Shown: piece after piece, positions 50,862 to 58,426 of the stretch | How positions within the stretch are numbered: position 1 is the stretch's first letter | Layout: each line of letters starts with the position of its first letter | Assembly: GCF_002196855.1 (NCBI RefSeq) | Contig: NZ_NIPW01000024.1 | Location: 114,326 to 178,325 of the forward strand | DNA from: Haematobacter genomosp. 1 | GTDB lineage: Bacteria; Pseudomonadota; Alphaproteobacteria; Rhodobacterales; Rhodobacteraceae | DNA length: 64,000 bases | Direction: 5' to 3' | Notes under the pieces: generated by a model | The model's input: only the letters and a program-made list of their open reading frames with translations | What the model was told of the DNA's origin: nothing | The model's database searches: none | Program-made: the position numbers and the translations under genes

Positions 50862-51106
50862 TCGACATCCTCTATTTCGCCTGGGTGCGGGAGCGGATCG
50901 GTCTGCCGAAGGAGCGGCTGGAGACGGCGGCCCCCGACGTGACCGCGCTGGTTGAGGAGCTGAAGGCGCGGGAGCCGCGCTATGCCGCCGCCTTCGCCGA
51001 TACGCGCGCCCTGCGTGTCGCGCTGGATCAGGAGCTTGCCGATTTCGACGCCCCGCTGGCCGGGGTGAGGGAGGTCGCTTTCTTCCCGCCGATGACGGGG
51101 GGCTGA
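50858..51106 (+). CDS. moaD: Molybdopterin synthase sulfur-carrier subunit
   Basis: 82 residues, ubiquitin-like, beginning IDILYFAWVRERIG and ending in VAFFPPMTGG with the essential C-terminal Gly-Gly that is thiocarboxylated. With MoaE it inserts the dithiolene sulfurs into precursor Z. ATG overlaps the pgsA stop, and moaE starts 3 bp after its stop. Confidence 0.95.
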   Translation: MIDILYFAWVRERIGLPKERLETAAPDVTALVEELKAREPRYAAAFADTRALRVALDQELADFDAPLAGVREVAFFPPMTGG

Positions 51107-51109
51107 GGC

Positions 51110-51556
51110 ATGGACATCCGCGTCCAGAGCGAGGCCTTCGCGCCGGGGCAGGAGCTTGACGCCTTTACCCGCCGTGCCTCCGCCGCGGGGGCGGTCGTCA
51201 GCTTCACCGGTGTGGTGCGCGACGTGACGGGCGGCCTCGTCGCCATGGAGATCGAGCACTACCCCGGCATGACCGAGCGTGCCATCGCCGGGATGGTGGA
51301 GGAGGCGGTGCGCCGCTTCGCGCTCCTGGATGCGCTGGTGATCCACCGCTACGGACGGCTTGCGCCGGGGGATCAGATCATGATGGTCGCCACCGCCTCT
51401 GCCCACCGTGGAGCGGCCTTTGCCGCGGCGGAGTTCCTGATGGACTGGCTCAAATCCCGCGCCCCTTTCTGGAAGAAGGAACTGACGACCGGCGCAGCCG
51501 ACTGGGTCGCCGCGCGGCAGGAGGATGAAGACCAGCTTGACCGCTGGCAGGACTGA
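51110..51556 (+). CDS. moaE: Molybdopterin synthase catalytic subunit
   Basis: 148 residues. Family signatures: GAVVSFTGVVRDVTGG at the start, MEIEHYPGMTERAI, VIHRYGRLAPGD, HRGAAFAAAEFLMDWLKSRAPFWKKE with the catalytic Lys pair. It works with MoaD to make molybdopterin. Complete, with GGGCTGAGG-type spacing from moaD; probably cotranscribed with pgsA and moaD. Confidence 0.95.
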   Translation: MDIRVQSEAFAPGQELDAFTRRASAAGAVVSFTGVVRDVTGGLVAMEIEHYPGMTERAIAGMVEEAVRRFALLDALVIHRYGRLAPGDQIMMVATASAHRGAAFAAAEFLMDWLKSRAPFWKKELTTGAADWVAARQEDEDQLDRWQD

Positions 51557-52311
51557 CCGCAGGCCCTCGTGGCTCGTGGCTCGTGGCTAGAGTGAAAATC
51601 GGAGCAGCGGCGGGGCGTCATCGTGCTGTTGGGGCCTCCTGACATTGCGGAAGCGAACAACTGATCGAGTAGCCTCTGATTTTAGACGCCTTCCGCCTTT
51701 CAAGCGCCGCTGTCATTCAAAAGTTGATGGGTGACGGCATCAAGTTTCTGACGTGTTTGCCTACCGGGCGGTGGTGCCCATACATCGAACACGTCGTGCT
51801 GTGCTTCCCGCGCGTGTTTGTAGGTGCGGTGCCAGATATGCTCGCGCTCGATGAGCGGAAGCGCTGCGTTGTCATGGCTCTCGCCGCTTCTCATCAAGAG
51901 TTCAGGATTGTGAGCCGGGATGAAGTCCGCCCGGTCCACACCGGTGGCCGATTTTGGGGCGGATCAACACGCCGTGCTTCGGGGCCTTTGCCGCCCTCGC
52001 GCCAAGTGCAGCGGTTACGGCACCACGTCGGTCGTTTGGATCGACCAACCAACCACGTGGCGGGAACAACGGCCTATCATAACGGCAAGCTACTTCCGCG
52101 TGGCCTGCCGCCAGATGAACGAGATTGCTGCCGACGGCTCCGCGATACTATCAGGAAAGGGACCGGGCTCAGGAAGCTTGCAAAACCTACCTATCTACCG
52201 CTCACCGCTGGCGCAGGAAGCCTGCAAAGCCCGACCCACTGCCAGCATTATGCAGTGACCGGGGCGACCTACTGCTGGTGGAGCGTGGACGGCTGGCACG
52301 ACGCGGCGCGT
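51557..52311. other. 755-bp gap holding an IS3 remnant and otherwise unexplained sequence
   Basis: The left half contains a decayed IS3-family transposase end at 51724-51939. The right half (about 51940-52310) has an imperfect direct repeat (CAGGAAGCTTGCAAA near 52170 and CAGGAAGCCTGCAAA near 52215) but no gene that I can defend. Frames that run into the next gene are antisense to it. Confidence 0.5.
51724..51939 (-). mobile_element. Second IS3-family transposase remnant
   Basis: Read leftward, the frame gives LLMRSGESHDNAALPLIERE, then HIWHRTYKHAREAQHDVFD, matching the '(S)xSGNCxDNAxxESFF...KxE...TReEAxxDVFDYIE' block of IS3-family orfB, with part of the middle deleted. After VFD a frameshift leads to YGHHRPVGKHVRNLMPSPINF and a stop at 51724, matching the usual '...KHVRNGMLSPVEFE' end. 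Both ends of the element and most of the gene are gone. Confidence 0.7.
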
Positions 52312-52629
52312 TCAGTGCTCGCCCAAGCGATGACGGAGGCGTTCGTTTTCCTCACGCGCCTGCCGCACGGCATCCATCGCCGCCATCAGTTCGGCTTCCC
52401 GGCCCTCGCTCTCGTGGCGCATCTCCTCCTCCCGCGCGGACAGATGGGCGAGGGCCGCGTCCCGCGTCTCCTCCGCATCGTGGAGCGATTGCGCCATGCT
52501 TTCCAGTTCGTCCAGATCGGCCTGCGACACGCGCGTCAGGCGGTGGACGAGCCAATGCGCGAACCAGCCCAGCAAGAAGGCGATGAACAGCGCAATGGCC
52601 GTGGCGATGATGAATTCGGTGCGGTTCAT
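52312..52629 (-). CDS. Small membrane-anchored coiled-coil protein
   Basis: 105 residues, ATG at 52629. An N-terminal membrane helix (FIIATAIALFIAFLLGWFAHWL, ~6-27) is followed by a long charged alpha-helix with heptads (LDELESMAQSLHDAEETRDAALAHLSAREEEMRHESEGREAELMAAMDAVRQAREENERL). It belongs to a type often found beside the OmpA-like gene upstream in related genomes; function unknown. It starts 59 bp after the stop of that gene. Confidence 0.7.
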   Translation of the reverse strand: MNRTEFIIATAIALFIAFLLGWFAHWLVHRLTRVSQADLDELESMAQSLHDAEETRDAALAHLSAREEEMRHESEGREAELMAAMDAVRQAREENERLRHRLGEH

Positions 52630-52688
52630 GGTCTTGGCCGTCGCTGGGTTCTGGTTGCCGGGAGGACCGCCTGCGGAGGCGGGGCGGA

Positions 52689-54722
52689 TCAGTTGGTATC
52701 GGGGGCTTCCGTGGCGGGGGGCGGTTCCTCGTCGCCATCGATCGCATCCATCGGTTCACCCTCCTCACTCGCATCGTCGTCCATGGACCCTGCCGTTTCC
52801 TCTGCCGGGGGGGCTTCGGCCTCTGCCGCGCGAGCGGCATCGGTCACCGCTTCGGGGCGGGCCGTCGGGGCGGGCACCGGCTCCGGCAGGGCGGGCTGAT
52901 CGGGGGATCCGATGATGAGGGTGAAGGCGATGCGCCGGTTGGCCTCACGCCCCTCCTCCTTGCCGTTGTCGGCGATGGGGCGCGTCTCGCCATAGCCGCG
53001 CGCCGTGAGGTTGGAGATCGGCACCCGGCGCGCAAGCAGCGCCTCCAGCACCGCCTCCGCCCGCGCCTGGCTGAGCTGGAGGTTCATTTCGTTCCGTCCC
53101 TGGCTGTCGGTATGGCCGCCGATCTCCATCTTCACGTCGATGCAGGGGATCATCGCCTCCGCCACCTTGTCGAGCGTCTGGCGGGCATCGGCGTTGATCG
53201 TGGCGGAGCCGGGTGCGAAGGTGATCTTGTGGCTGTCGAGGATCGCGTTGATCGTGCGCACGCATTCCTGCGGGGTCGGCAGCGCGGCCTGCGGATCCAG
53301 CCGTTCGTCATAGCTGACATCGACCGTATAGGCCGCGCGCCCGAGACGGGAGGAGAGAGTGCGGGTAATGTTGCCCCGCGCAGACTTGTCGCCGGTGACG
53401 CCACGGACGGCGATGCGGTCCTGCGTGACCAGCAGTTCACCCCGGTTCAGCTCTCCCAGCGCCTCCAGCCCCGCGAGCACGCGGAGTGCCCAGCCCTGGG
53501 GCAGCCGGTCGTCGAGCCGGGTCGTGACGTTGACCGCCCCGGCGCCGAAACGGGCGCGGGCGTAGCTTTCCACGGCCGCGCGCTGGCGTTCGTCAAGGAA
53601 CCGGCCGCGCAACGTGACGCCGCCTTCGGCATCCAGCGTCGCGGTGAATTCGGGCGGACCGCTCTCCGCGGTCGCGGCCTCCTGCACCGGGGCAACGGGA
53701 CGATTGGCATGAAGGGAGAAAAGGCTTGGGAGGGACGCGTCGAGATTGCTCACCACCTCCTCGAACCTCTGCGCATCGGTGCCTTCGGCGGCTTCCAGCG
53801 TGATATCCGCATCTGCGAGCGTCAGCGTGCCGCCGCCAAGGGCCGCCAGCGCCGCGATGCTCTGCGCCGCGGCCTGCCCCCAGTCCTGCGAGGGCGCGCC
53901 GAGGCCGACCTGACAGTCGATCGGCTCTTCCATCCCCGCTGCCAGCGCGGCGGCGATGATCTGGCCGAGGGCCGCCTCATCCGGCGCGGCGCAGGCATCG
54001 AAATGCGGGGTTTGACCGTCCATGACGAAGCGCAGCGTGAATGGCGTGATGACCGGGCGGGGCGCGGAAATGTCGAGCGTGACCGGAACGCTTGCGGGCA
54101 TCTGCGCCCGCAGTTCACGTTCCAGCCGCTGTTTCTGCTCCGGGCTGTCGGCGACGGCGGTCACCGCCACCCTGCCTGCGGCGATGGAGATCTTCGAGCG
54201 GGGCAGGAGTTCCGCCGCCTTCACCCCGAAACCGACTGCCTCCGCCCAGCCCTTGGGCACCGGCTGCTGCGTGGCCTCCACCATGTCGGAGACGCGCACG
54301 CCATTGGCTACACGGATGAGCGGGTCGAGGATCGCCTCCCGCCCGGTTGCCACCGGGATCAGGCCGATCACCGAGATGCCGTCACGGTTGCGCAGGATTT
54401 CCACGGAAAGGGTCGGCGCGGGGATCACGGCGGCTGCCGCCACCTCCAGCGTATCGATGACGCGGGACGGGTCCACCACGCCCCCCGCCACGGTGAGCGC
54501 GCGGAACCGCGCGGCCTCCGTCGGCGCCGTGCCTGCCAGAGTGACGGTCAGCCCGTCGGCCGAGGCGCGCGCCCATGTCACGTTCGCTGTGTCGAGCGCG
54601 CCATCCACCGCACGGACGGCGCGATCCTCCACCGCGCGGGCGGCGAAGCTCGCCCCGATAAGGGAAAGGCCCGCCGCGGCTGCGAGGGCAAGAGTGCTGA
54701 GAAGCGCAGGGGAAAGACGCAT
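52689..54722 (-). CDS. OmpA-family outer-membrane/peptidoglycan-associated protein with BON-like repeats
   Basis: 677 residues with a signal sequence (LLSTLALAAAAGLSLIGASFAARA). The middle ~450 residues contain several BON-like segments of the form ...VTLAGTAPTEAARFRAL..., ...GVTLRGRFLDERQRAAVESYARARFG.... The C-terminal OmpA domain (~505-630) has ITFAPGSATINADARQTLDKVAEAM, IGGHTDSQGRNEMNLQLSQARAEAVLEAL and ARGYGETRPIADNGKEEGREANRRIAF, the peptidoglycan-binding pattern. The last ~45 residues are acidic and Pro/Ala-rich. It probably tethers the envelope. The small coiled-coil gene follows on the same strand. Confidence 0.88.
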   Translation of the reverse strand: MRLSPALLSTLALAAAAGLSLIGASFAARAVEDRAVRAVDGALDTANVTWARASADGLTVTLAGTAPTEAARFRALTVAGGVVDPSRVIDTLEVAAAAVIPAPTLSVEILRNRDGISVIGLIPVATGREAILDPLIRVANGVRVSDMVEATQQPVPKGWAEAVGFGVKAAELLPRSKISIAAGRVAVTAVADSPEQKQRLERELRAQMPASVPVTLDISAPRPVITPFTLRFVMDGQTPHFDACAAPDEAALGQIIAAALAAGMEEPIDCQVGLGAPSQDWGQAAAQSIAALAALGGGTLTLADADITLEAAEGTDAQRFEEVVSNLDASLPSLFSLHANRPVAPVQEAATAESGPPEFTATLDAEGGVTLRGRFLDERQRAAVESYARARFGAGAVNVTTRLDDRLPQGWALRVLAGLEALGELNRGELLVTQDRIAVRGVTGDKSARGNITRTLSSRLGRAAYTVDVSYDERLDPQAALPTPQECVRTINAILDSHKITFAPGSATINADARQTLDKVAEAMIPCIDVKMEIGGHTDSQGRNEMNLQLSQARAEAVLEALLARRVPISNLTARGYGETRPIADNGKEEGREANRRIAFTLIIGSPDQPALPEPVPAPTARPEAVTDAARAAEAEAPPAEETAGSMDDDASEEGEPMDAIDGDEEPPPATEAPDTN

Positions 54723-54780
54723 GAAGGCCCCGTGTCGTTCCGGTCGGCGCCTGCTTAAGTCCCCTGCCCCCCGGCTTCAA

Positions 54781-55746
54781 TCAAACGAAAAGTGAGATGG
54801 CAAGAAACAGCGCAGGGATCAGACCCGCATCGCGGTTGGAGCGGAAAAGCCTGAGGCAGAGATCCCAGTCGTCGATGCGGAGTTTGGTCAGTTGCCACCA
54901 CAGGTGAAAGCCGAAGCACCACACGCCCGCGAGCCCGAGGATCAGCTTCAGCGGGCTGCCTGTCGGCCCGAGCGCGGAGAGGAAGGCGAAGCTCATCAGC
55001 ACGACGGAGGCGCCGAGGAAGATCGTCAGCCAGCGGTGCGTATCCTCTCCGAACAGCCGGGCGGTGGACTTCACGCCGATCAGCGCGTCGTCCTCCTTGT
55101 CCTGATGGGCATAGATGGTGTCATAGAACAGCGTCCAGGAGATCCCGGCGAGATAGAGAAATACCGGCGCCCAGGACAGGCTGCCCATATGCGCCGCCCA
55201 GCCGAGCAGAGCCCCCCAGTTGAAGGCGAGGCCAAGAAACACCTGCGGCCACCAAGTGAACCGCTTGGCGAAGGGATAGATCGCGACCAGCGCCAGCGAC
55301 AGCACCCCGAGCGCGATGGCCAGCCAGTTGAAGGTAAACAGGATCAGGGCGGAGATGCCCGCCTGTATCCCCATCCAGATCGCCGCCTGCCGCACCGTGA
55401 CCTGACCCGAGGGAATGGGGCGGGAGCGGGTCCGTGCAACGGAGCCGTCGAAATCCCGGTCGGTGATGTCGTTCCAGGTGCAGCCGGCGCCGCGCATCAG
55501 GATCGCACCGACACCGCTGGCGAGGATGAGCCACAGGTCGTAGAACGTGAACCGCGTGGCCGAGGCCGCGAGCAGGATGGACCACAGCATCGGCAGGTAG
55601 AGCAGCCATGTTCCGATCGGGCGGTCCGCGCGCGACAGGCGGAGGTAGGGGCGGAACACGCGGGGCGCGCGGGTATCGACCCAACTTCCGCTGACCGCAT
55701 CGGCGACGCGTCCGTCCGCCTCTGGCATTCCGAAGGGGTGGGTCAT
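54781..55746 (-). CDS. ubiA: 4-hydroxybenzoate polyprenyltransferase
   Basis: 321 residues, polytopic membrane protein. It attaches the polyprenyl tail in ubiquinone synthesis. The two Asp-rich motifs are present: GCTWNDITDRDFDGSVARTRSRPI (first NDxxDxxxD) and DTIYAHQDKEDDALIGVKSTA (second DxxxD-type). About eight membrane segments. It is divergent from rsmE with 12 bp between the start codons, so the promoters must lie inside each other's coding regions or further away. Confidence 0.95.
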   Translation of the reverse strand: MTHPFGMPEADGRVADAVSGSWVDTRAPRVFRPYLRLSRADRPIGTWLLYLPMLWSILLAASATRFTFYDLWLILASGVGAILMRGAGCTWNDITDRDFDGSVARTRSRPIPSGQVTVRQAAIWMGIQAGISALILFTFNWLAIALGVLSLALVAIYPFAKRFTWWPQVFLGLAFNWGALLGWAAHMGSLSWAPVFLYLAGISWTLFYDTIYAHQDKEDDALIGVKSTARLFGEDTHRWLTIFLGASVVLMSFAFLSALGPTGSPLKLILGLAGVWCFGFHLWWQLTKLRIDDWDLCLRLFRSNRDAGLIPALFLAISLFV

Positions 55747-55758
55747 AATCTCGCCCTC

Positions 55759-56478
55759 ATGTCACGCATCAGACTTCATGTAGACCACCCGCTCGCCCAA
55801 GGGCAATCGCTCCCGCTGACGGAGGCGCAGGCGCATTACCTGTTCGGCGTCATGCGGCTTGGCCCCGGCGATGACATCCTCGTGTTCAACGGGCGGGAGG
55901 GGGAGTTCCTCGCCCGTGTCACCCGTGCGGCCAAGCGGGGGGGAGAGCTTGAGCTGGCGGAGAAGACGCGCCCGCTGCAGATCCCGCCCGATGTCTGGCT
56001 GCTTTTTGCCCCGATCAAGAAGGCCCGTACCGATTTCATCGTGGAGAAGGCGACGGAACTTGGCGCGGCCCGTATCTGTCCGGTGCAGACCGATTTCACC
56101 AATGCCGAACGCATCCGGCAGGACCGGTTGCAGGCCCATGCGGTCGAGGCGGCGGAGCAATGCGGTGGAACCTTCGTGCCGGAGGTGGAGGAGTTGCGCC
56201 CGCTGTCCCGCTGGCTCTCCGGCTGGGACGCAGGGCGGCGGATTCTGTGGGCGGACGAAAGCCTCGTCGGCGCGGCCGCAGCGCTTTCGGGTGCGGAGCC
56301 CGGACCATGGGCCATCCTCATAGGGCCGGAGGGCGGCTTTTCTCCTGCCGAACGGGACAGGCTCCGGGCGCTGCCCTTCGTCTTGCCGGTCTCGCTCGGC
56401 CCGCGCATTCTGCGGGCGGATACAGCGGCCGTCGCGGCATTGACGTTATGGCAGGCCGCGCTGGGAGACTGGGGATGA
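55759..56478 (+). CDS. rsmE: 16S rRNA (uracil-1498-N3)-methyltransferase
   Basis: 239 residues, ATG at 55759. It has the PUA-like N-terminus (HYLFGVMRLGPGDDILVFNGREGEFLARV) and the SPOUT-fold C-terminus with the knotted SAM site: LIGPEGGFSPAERDRL and SLGPRILRADTAAVAAL. KKARTDFIVEKATELGAARICP is also typical. It methylates U1498 of 16S rRNA. Its stop overlaps by ATGA the first of a nested series of repeat-derived small reading frames. Confidence 0.95.
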   Translation: MSRIRLHVDHPLAQGQSLPLTEAQAHYLFGVMRLGPGDDILVFNGREGEFLARVTRAAKRGGELELAEKTRPLQIPPDVWLLFAPIKKARTDFIVEKATELGAARICPVQTDFTNAERIRQDRLQAHAVEAAEQCGGTFVPEVEELRPLSRWLSGWDAGRRILWADESLVGAAAALSGAEPGPWAILIGPEGGFSPAERDRLRALPFVLPVSLGPRILRADTAAVAALTLWQAALGDWG

Positions 56479-56696
56479 GTGCTGCGGGAATACCGTATCC
56501 GCCCGCAGAATGCGCGGGCGGGCGCTTCCGGGATGTCGCTGTCTGCGGGTGGGAAGGCGGCGGGAGGAGGCAGGAGATGAGTGCTGGGACGATACCGTAT
56601 CCACTTGCGGTGGCGGAAGGCCGCGAGCGCCGGCCTTCCGGGATGTCGGTTTCCGCTGTCTGCGGGTGGGAAGGCGGCGTGGGAGGCCGGAGATGA
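56475..56696 (+). CDS. Small reading frame made of two repeat copies, coupled to rsmE
   Basis: 73 codons. ATG at 56475 overlaps the rsmE stop. The product has two copies of the same unit: MSAAGIPYPPAECAGGRFRD followed by VAVCGWEGG, then MSAGTIPYPLAVAEGRERRP followed by a MSVSAVCGWEGG end. The stop overlaps the next small frame by ATGA. I do not recognise it; it may be a by-product of tandem duplication, not a working gene, but the coupling geometry is intact. Confidence 0.3.
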   Translation: MSAAGIPYPPAECAGGRFRDVAVCGWEGGGRRQEMSAGTIPYPLAVAEGRERRPSGMSVSAVCGWEGGVGGRR

Positions 56697-56800
56697 GTGC
56701 CGCGAGGATGCTGTATCCACATGCGGTGGTAGAAGGCCGCGCGGGCCGTCGCTTCGGGGATGTCGGTTTCCGCCGTCTGCGGGTGGCAGGCCGCGCCGGG
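56475..56800. repeat. Three diverged tandem copies of a ~100-118-bp unit
   Basis: Copy starts: 56475, 56577 and 56693. Each begins ATGAGTGC, has ACCGTATCC or CTGTATCC about 20 bp in, a GAAGGCCG-like centre, then GGGATGTCG with GTCTGCGGGTGG, and runs into the next ATGAGT. The copies differ by substitutions and small indels. The array fills the space between rsmE and the GNAT gene. Confidence 0.8.
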
Positions 56801-56857
56801 GATCGGGAACGAGCGGGCCGGGCCGCTCCGCGGGGGGTTGAGGTTGGAGGGAGATGA
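56693..56857 (+). CDS. Small reading frame from the third repeat copy, coupled on both sides
   Basis: 54 codons, starting MSAARMLYPHAVVEGRAGRR and Arg-rich to the end. Its ATG overlaps the previous small frame's stop, and its TGA overlaps the GNAT start region (ATGATG at 56854-56859), where GGAGGGAG provides a ribosome site. Functional status unknown. Confidence 0.25.
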   Translation: MSAARMLYPHAVVEGRAGRRFGDVGFRRLRVAGRAGDRERAGRAAPRGVEVGGR

Positions 56858-57831
56858 TGTCTGAGATCGTCAGGGAGGCCGGGGCCGGGGGGACTCCGGC
56901 CACCGTTCGGCGGGTGACGGTGCAGGAAGTGCCCGCGCTCTCCGCCTTTCTCGCGCGCCACGCGGAAACCTCCATGTTCCTGCGCGAATCACTGCTTTCC
57001 GGTATCGACGGGGGGCCTGAGCCGAAGAATGCCCGCTTCTGGTGGGCGGGCGGGGGTGCCGTCGCGCTCAGCACGGCCGGGTTCCTGTCGGTCCAGCTTC
57101 CCTCCGCCACGCCCGCCGATCTGGCCGCCCTTCGTGCCGCTCTGGCAGGGGAACGTGTTTTCGGCATCGCCGGAGAAGCGGGGCAGGTGGCTGCGCTGCT
57201 GCCTGCGCTGGCACTCGGGACACCGCGGTTCGACGGTGCGGAGCCGCTGTGCCGGCTGCAACTGAGCGGCCTCCGCCTGCCGGAGGGGAACGCCGTGCTC
57301 CGCCGTCCGCTGCCCGGCGATCTGGACTGGCTGGGCCGTTGGCGGCAGCGCTACGAGGCGGAGCTTCACGGTGCGGCGGAACTTGAGGCCGTGACCCGGC
57401 ATATCGCGACGCTGATGGCGCAGGACCGGCTTCGCATCCTGATGCAGGGGGGCGTGCCGGTGGCGATCACCGCTTTCAACGCGCGCCTGCCTGCGCCCGC
57501 GCAGATGGTTCAGGTGGGCGGGGTCTATACACCTCCCGCTTATCGCGGACGCGGCTATGCCCGGCTCGCCGTCGCGCTGCATCTGGCGGAAGCCCGGGGG
57601 GAGGGGGCGGAAACGGCCATCCTTTTCGCCTCCGGCCCGCCGGCGCTCCGCGCCTATCAGGCCATCGGTTTCCGGCAGATCGGTGCCTATCGGCTGACGC
57701 TGTTCCCCGAGGCGCGGGCCGTGCCGGTGTCGCCCCGGCCTTTGTCCGATACCGCCGCTCAGTCGGGCCGGAGCACTTATCCGGGTGCTTCCGCCGCTCC
57801 CGGCCCTTCGCTGCGGAAGGAAACGCCATGA
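56854..57831 (+). CDS. GNAT-family N-acetyltransferase
   Basis: 325 residues (or 324 from the second ATG at 56857). The C-terminal ~150 residues are a GNAT domain: motif A is VQVGGVYTPPAYRGRGYARLAVALHL with the Q/RxxGxG/A acetyl-CoA loop, followed by ILFASGPPALRAYQAIGFRQIGAYRL. The N-terminal ~150 residues form a second, degenerate half, as in two-domain GNATs. A Pro/Ser-rich tail of ~35 residues ends the protein. Substrate unknown. It overlaps the following membrane protein gene by ATGA. Confidence 0.85.
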   Translation: MMSEIVREAGAGGTPATVRRVTVQEVPALSAFLARHAETSMFLRESLLSGIDGGPEPKNARFWWAGGGAVALSTAGFLSVQLPSATPADLAALRAALAGERVFGIAGEAGQVAALLPALALGTPRFDGAEPLCRLQLSGLRLPEGNAVLRRPLPGDLDWLGRWRQRYEAELHGAAELEAVTRHIATLMAQDRLRILMQGGVPVAITAFNARLPAPAQMVQVGGVYTPPAYRGRGYARLAVALHLAEARGEGAETAILFASGPPALRAYQAIGFRQIGAYRLTLFPEARAVPVSPRPLSDTAAQSGRSTYPGASAAPGPSLRKETP

Positions 57832-58358
57832 GCACGCCGCTCCTCCGCCCCGAAGCGGTGGCCACGCTCCGCCGCTGGCAGGAGGTGCTCACCGGCCTTG
57901 CCATCGCCGCCGTGGGCCTGTGGGTGGGGCTGTTCGGCGGCTGGTTCTTTGGCGCGGTCGGGGTGCTTGCCGGCATGGCGGGGCTGGGGCTGGCCGTGAT
58001 CGGGGTGAGGCGGCTGCGCTTCCGGCCTGCCACCACCGGCATCGGCGCGGTGGACGTGCTGGAGGGGCAGATCGCCTCCCTCTCGCCTTTGCCGGAGCGG
58101 GGCGGCTTCGCGTCGATCCCGGAAATCACTTCCCTCTCCCTCGTTCTTTCGGATGAGGGCCGGGCATGGCGCATCGGGCAGGCGGGGGCGGCACCGCTGG
58201 TCGTTCCGGTGGATGCGAGAGGGGCCGAGCGCCTTTACGACGTGTTCGCGACCCTTCCCGGCCTGCATCTGGGTGCCGTGCTGGCGGCGTTGGAGCGGAG
58301 CGAGGGCGATGTGCTCATCTGGCGTCGTCCCGTTCGTCAGGTCACGTCGAAGCCTTGA
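57828..58358 (+). CDS. Conserved membrane protein of unknown function
   Basis: 176 residues, ATG overlapping the GNAT stop. Two adjacent membrane helices (LTGLAIAAVGLWVGLFGGWFFGAVGVLAGMAGLGLAVIGV, ~21-60) form a hairpin, and a ~110-residue cytosolic domain follows with TTGIGAVDVLEGQIASLSPLPERGGFASIPEI. I know it only as a conserved neighbour of gshA in related bacteria. No catalytic motif is visible. Confidence 0.7.
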   Translation: MSTPLLRPEAVATLRRWQEVLTGLAIAAVGLWVGLFGGWFFGAVGVLAGMAGLGLAVIGVRRLRFRPATTGIGAVDVLEGQIASLSPLPERGGFASIPEITSLSLVLSDEGRAWRIGQAGAAPLVVPVDARGAERLYDVFATLPGLHLGAVLAALERSEGDVLIWRRPVRQVTSKP

Positions 58359-58426
58359 CTTGGGCCGCGCCGATTGCGACGAGTTGCGACCGTTAAGAAC
58401 TTCCCCAGAACTGCCCGGAGAGCGAC

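Noticed and set aside
51940..52310. A small zinc-finger or other coding gene right of the second IS3 remnant
   Set aside because: Weak Cys-containing frames exist but have no start with ribosome site and no recognisable pattern.
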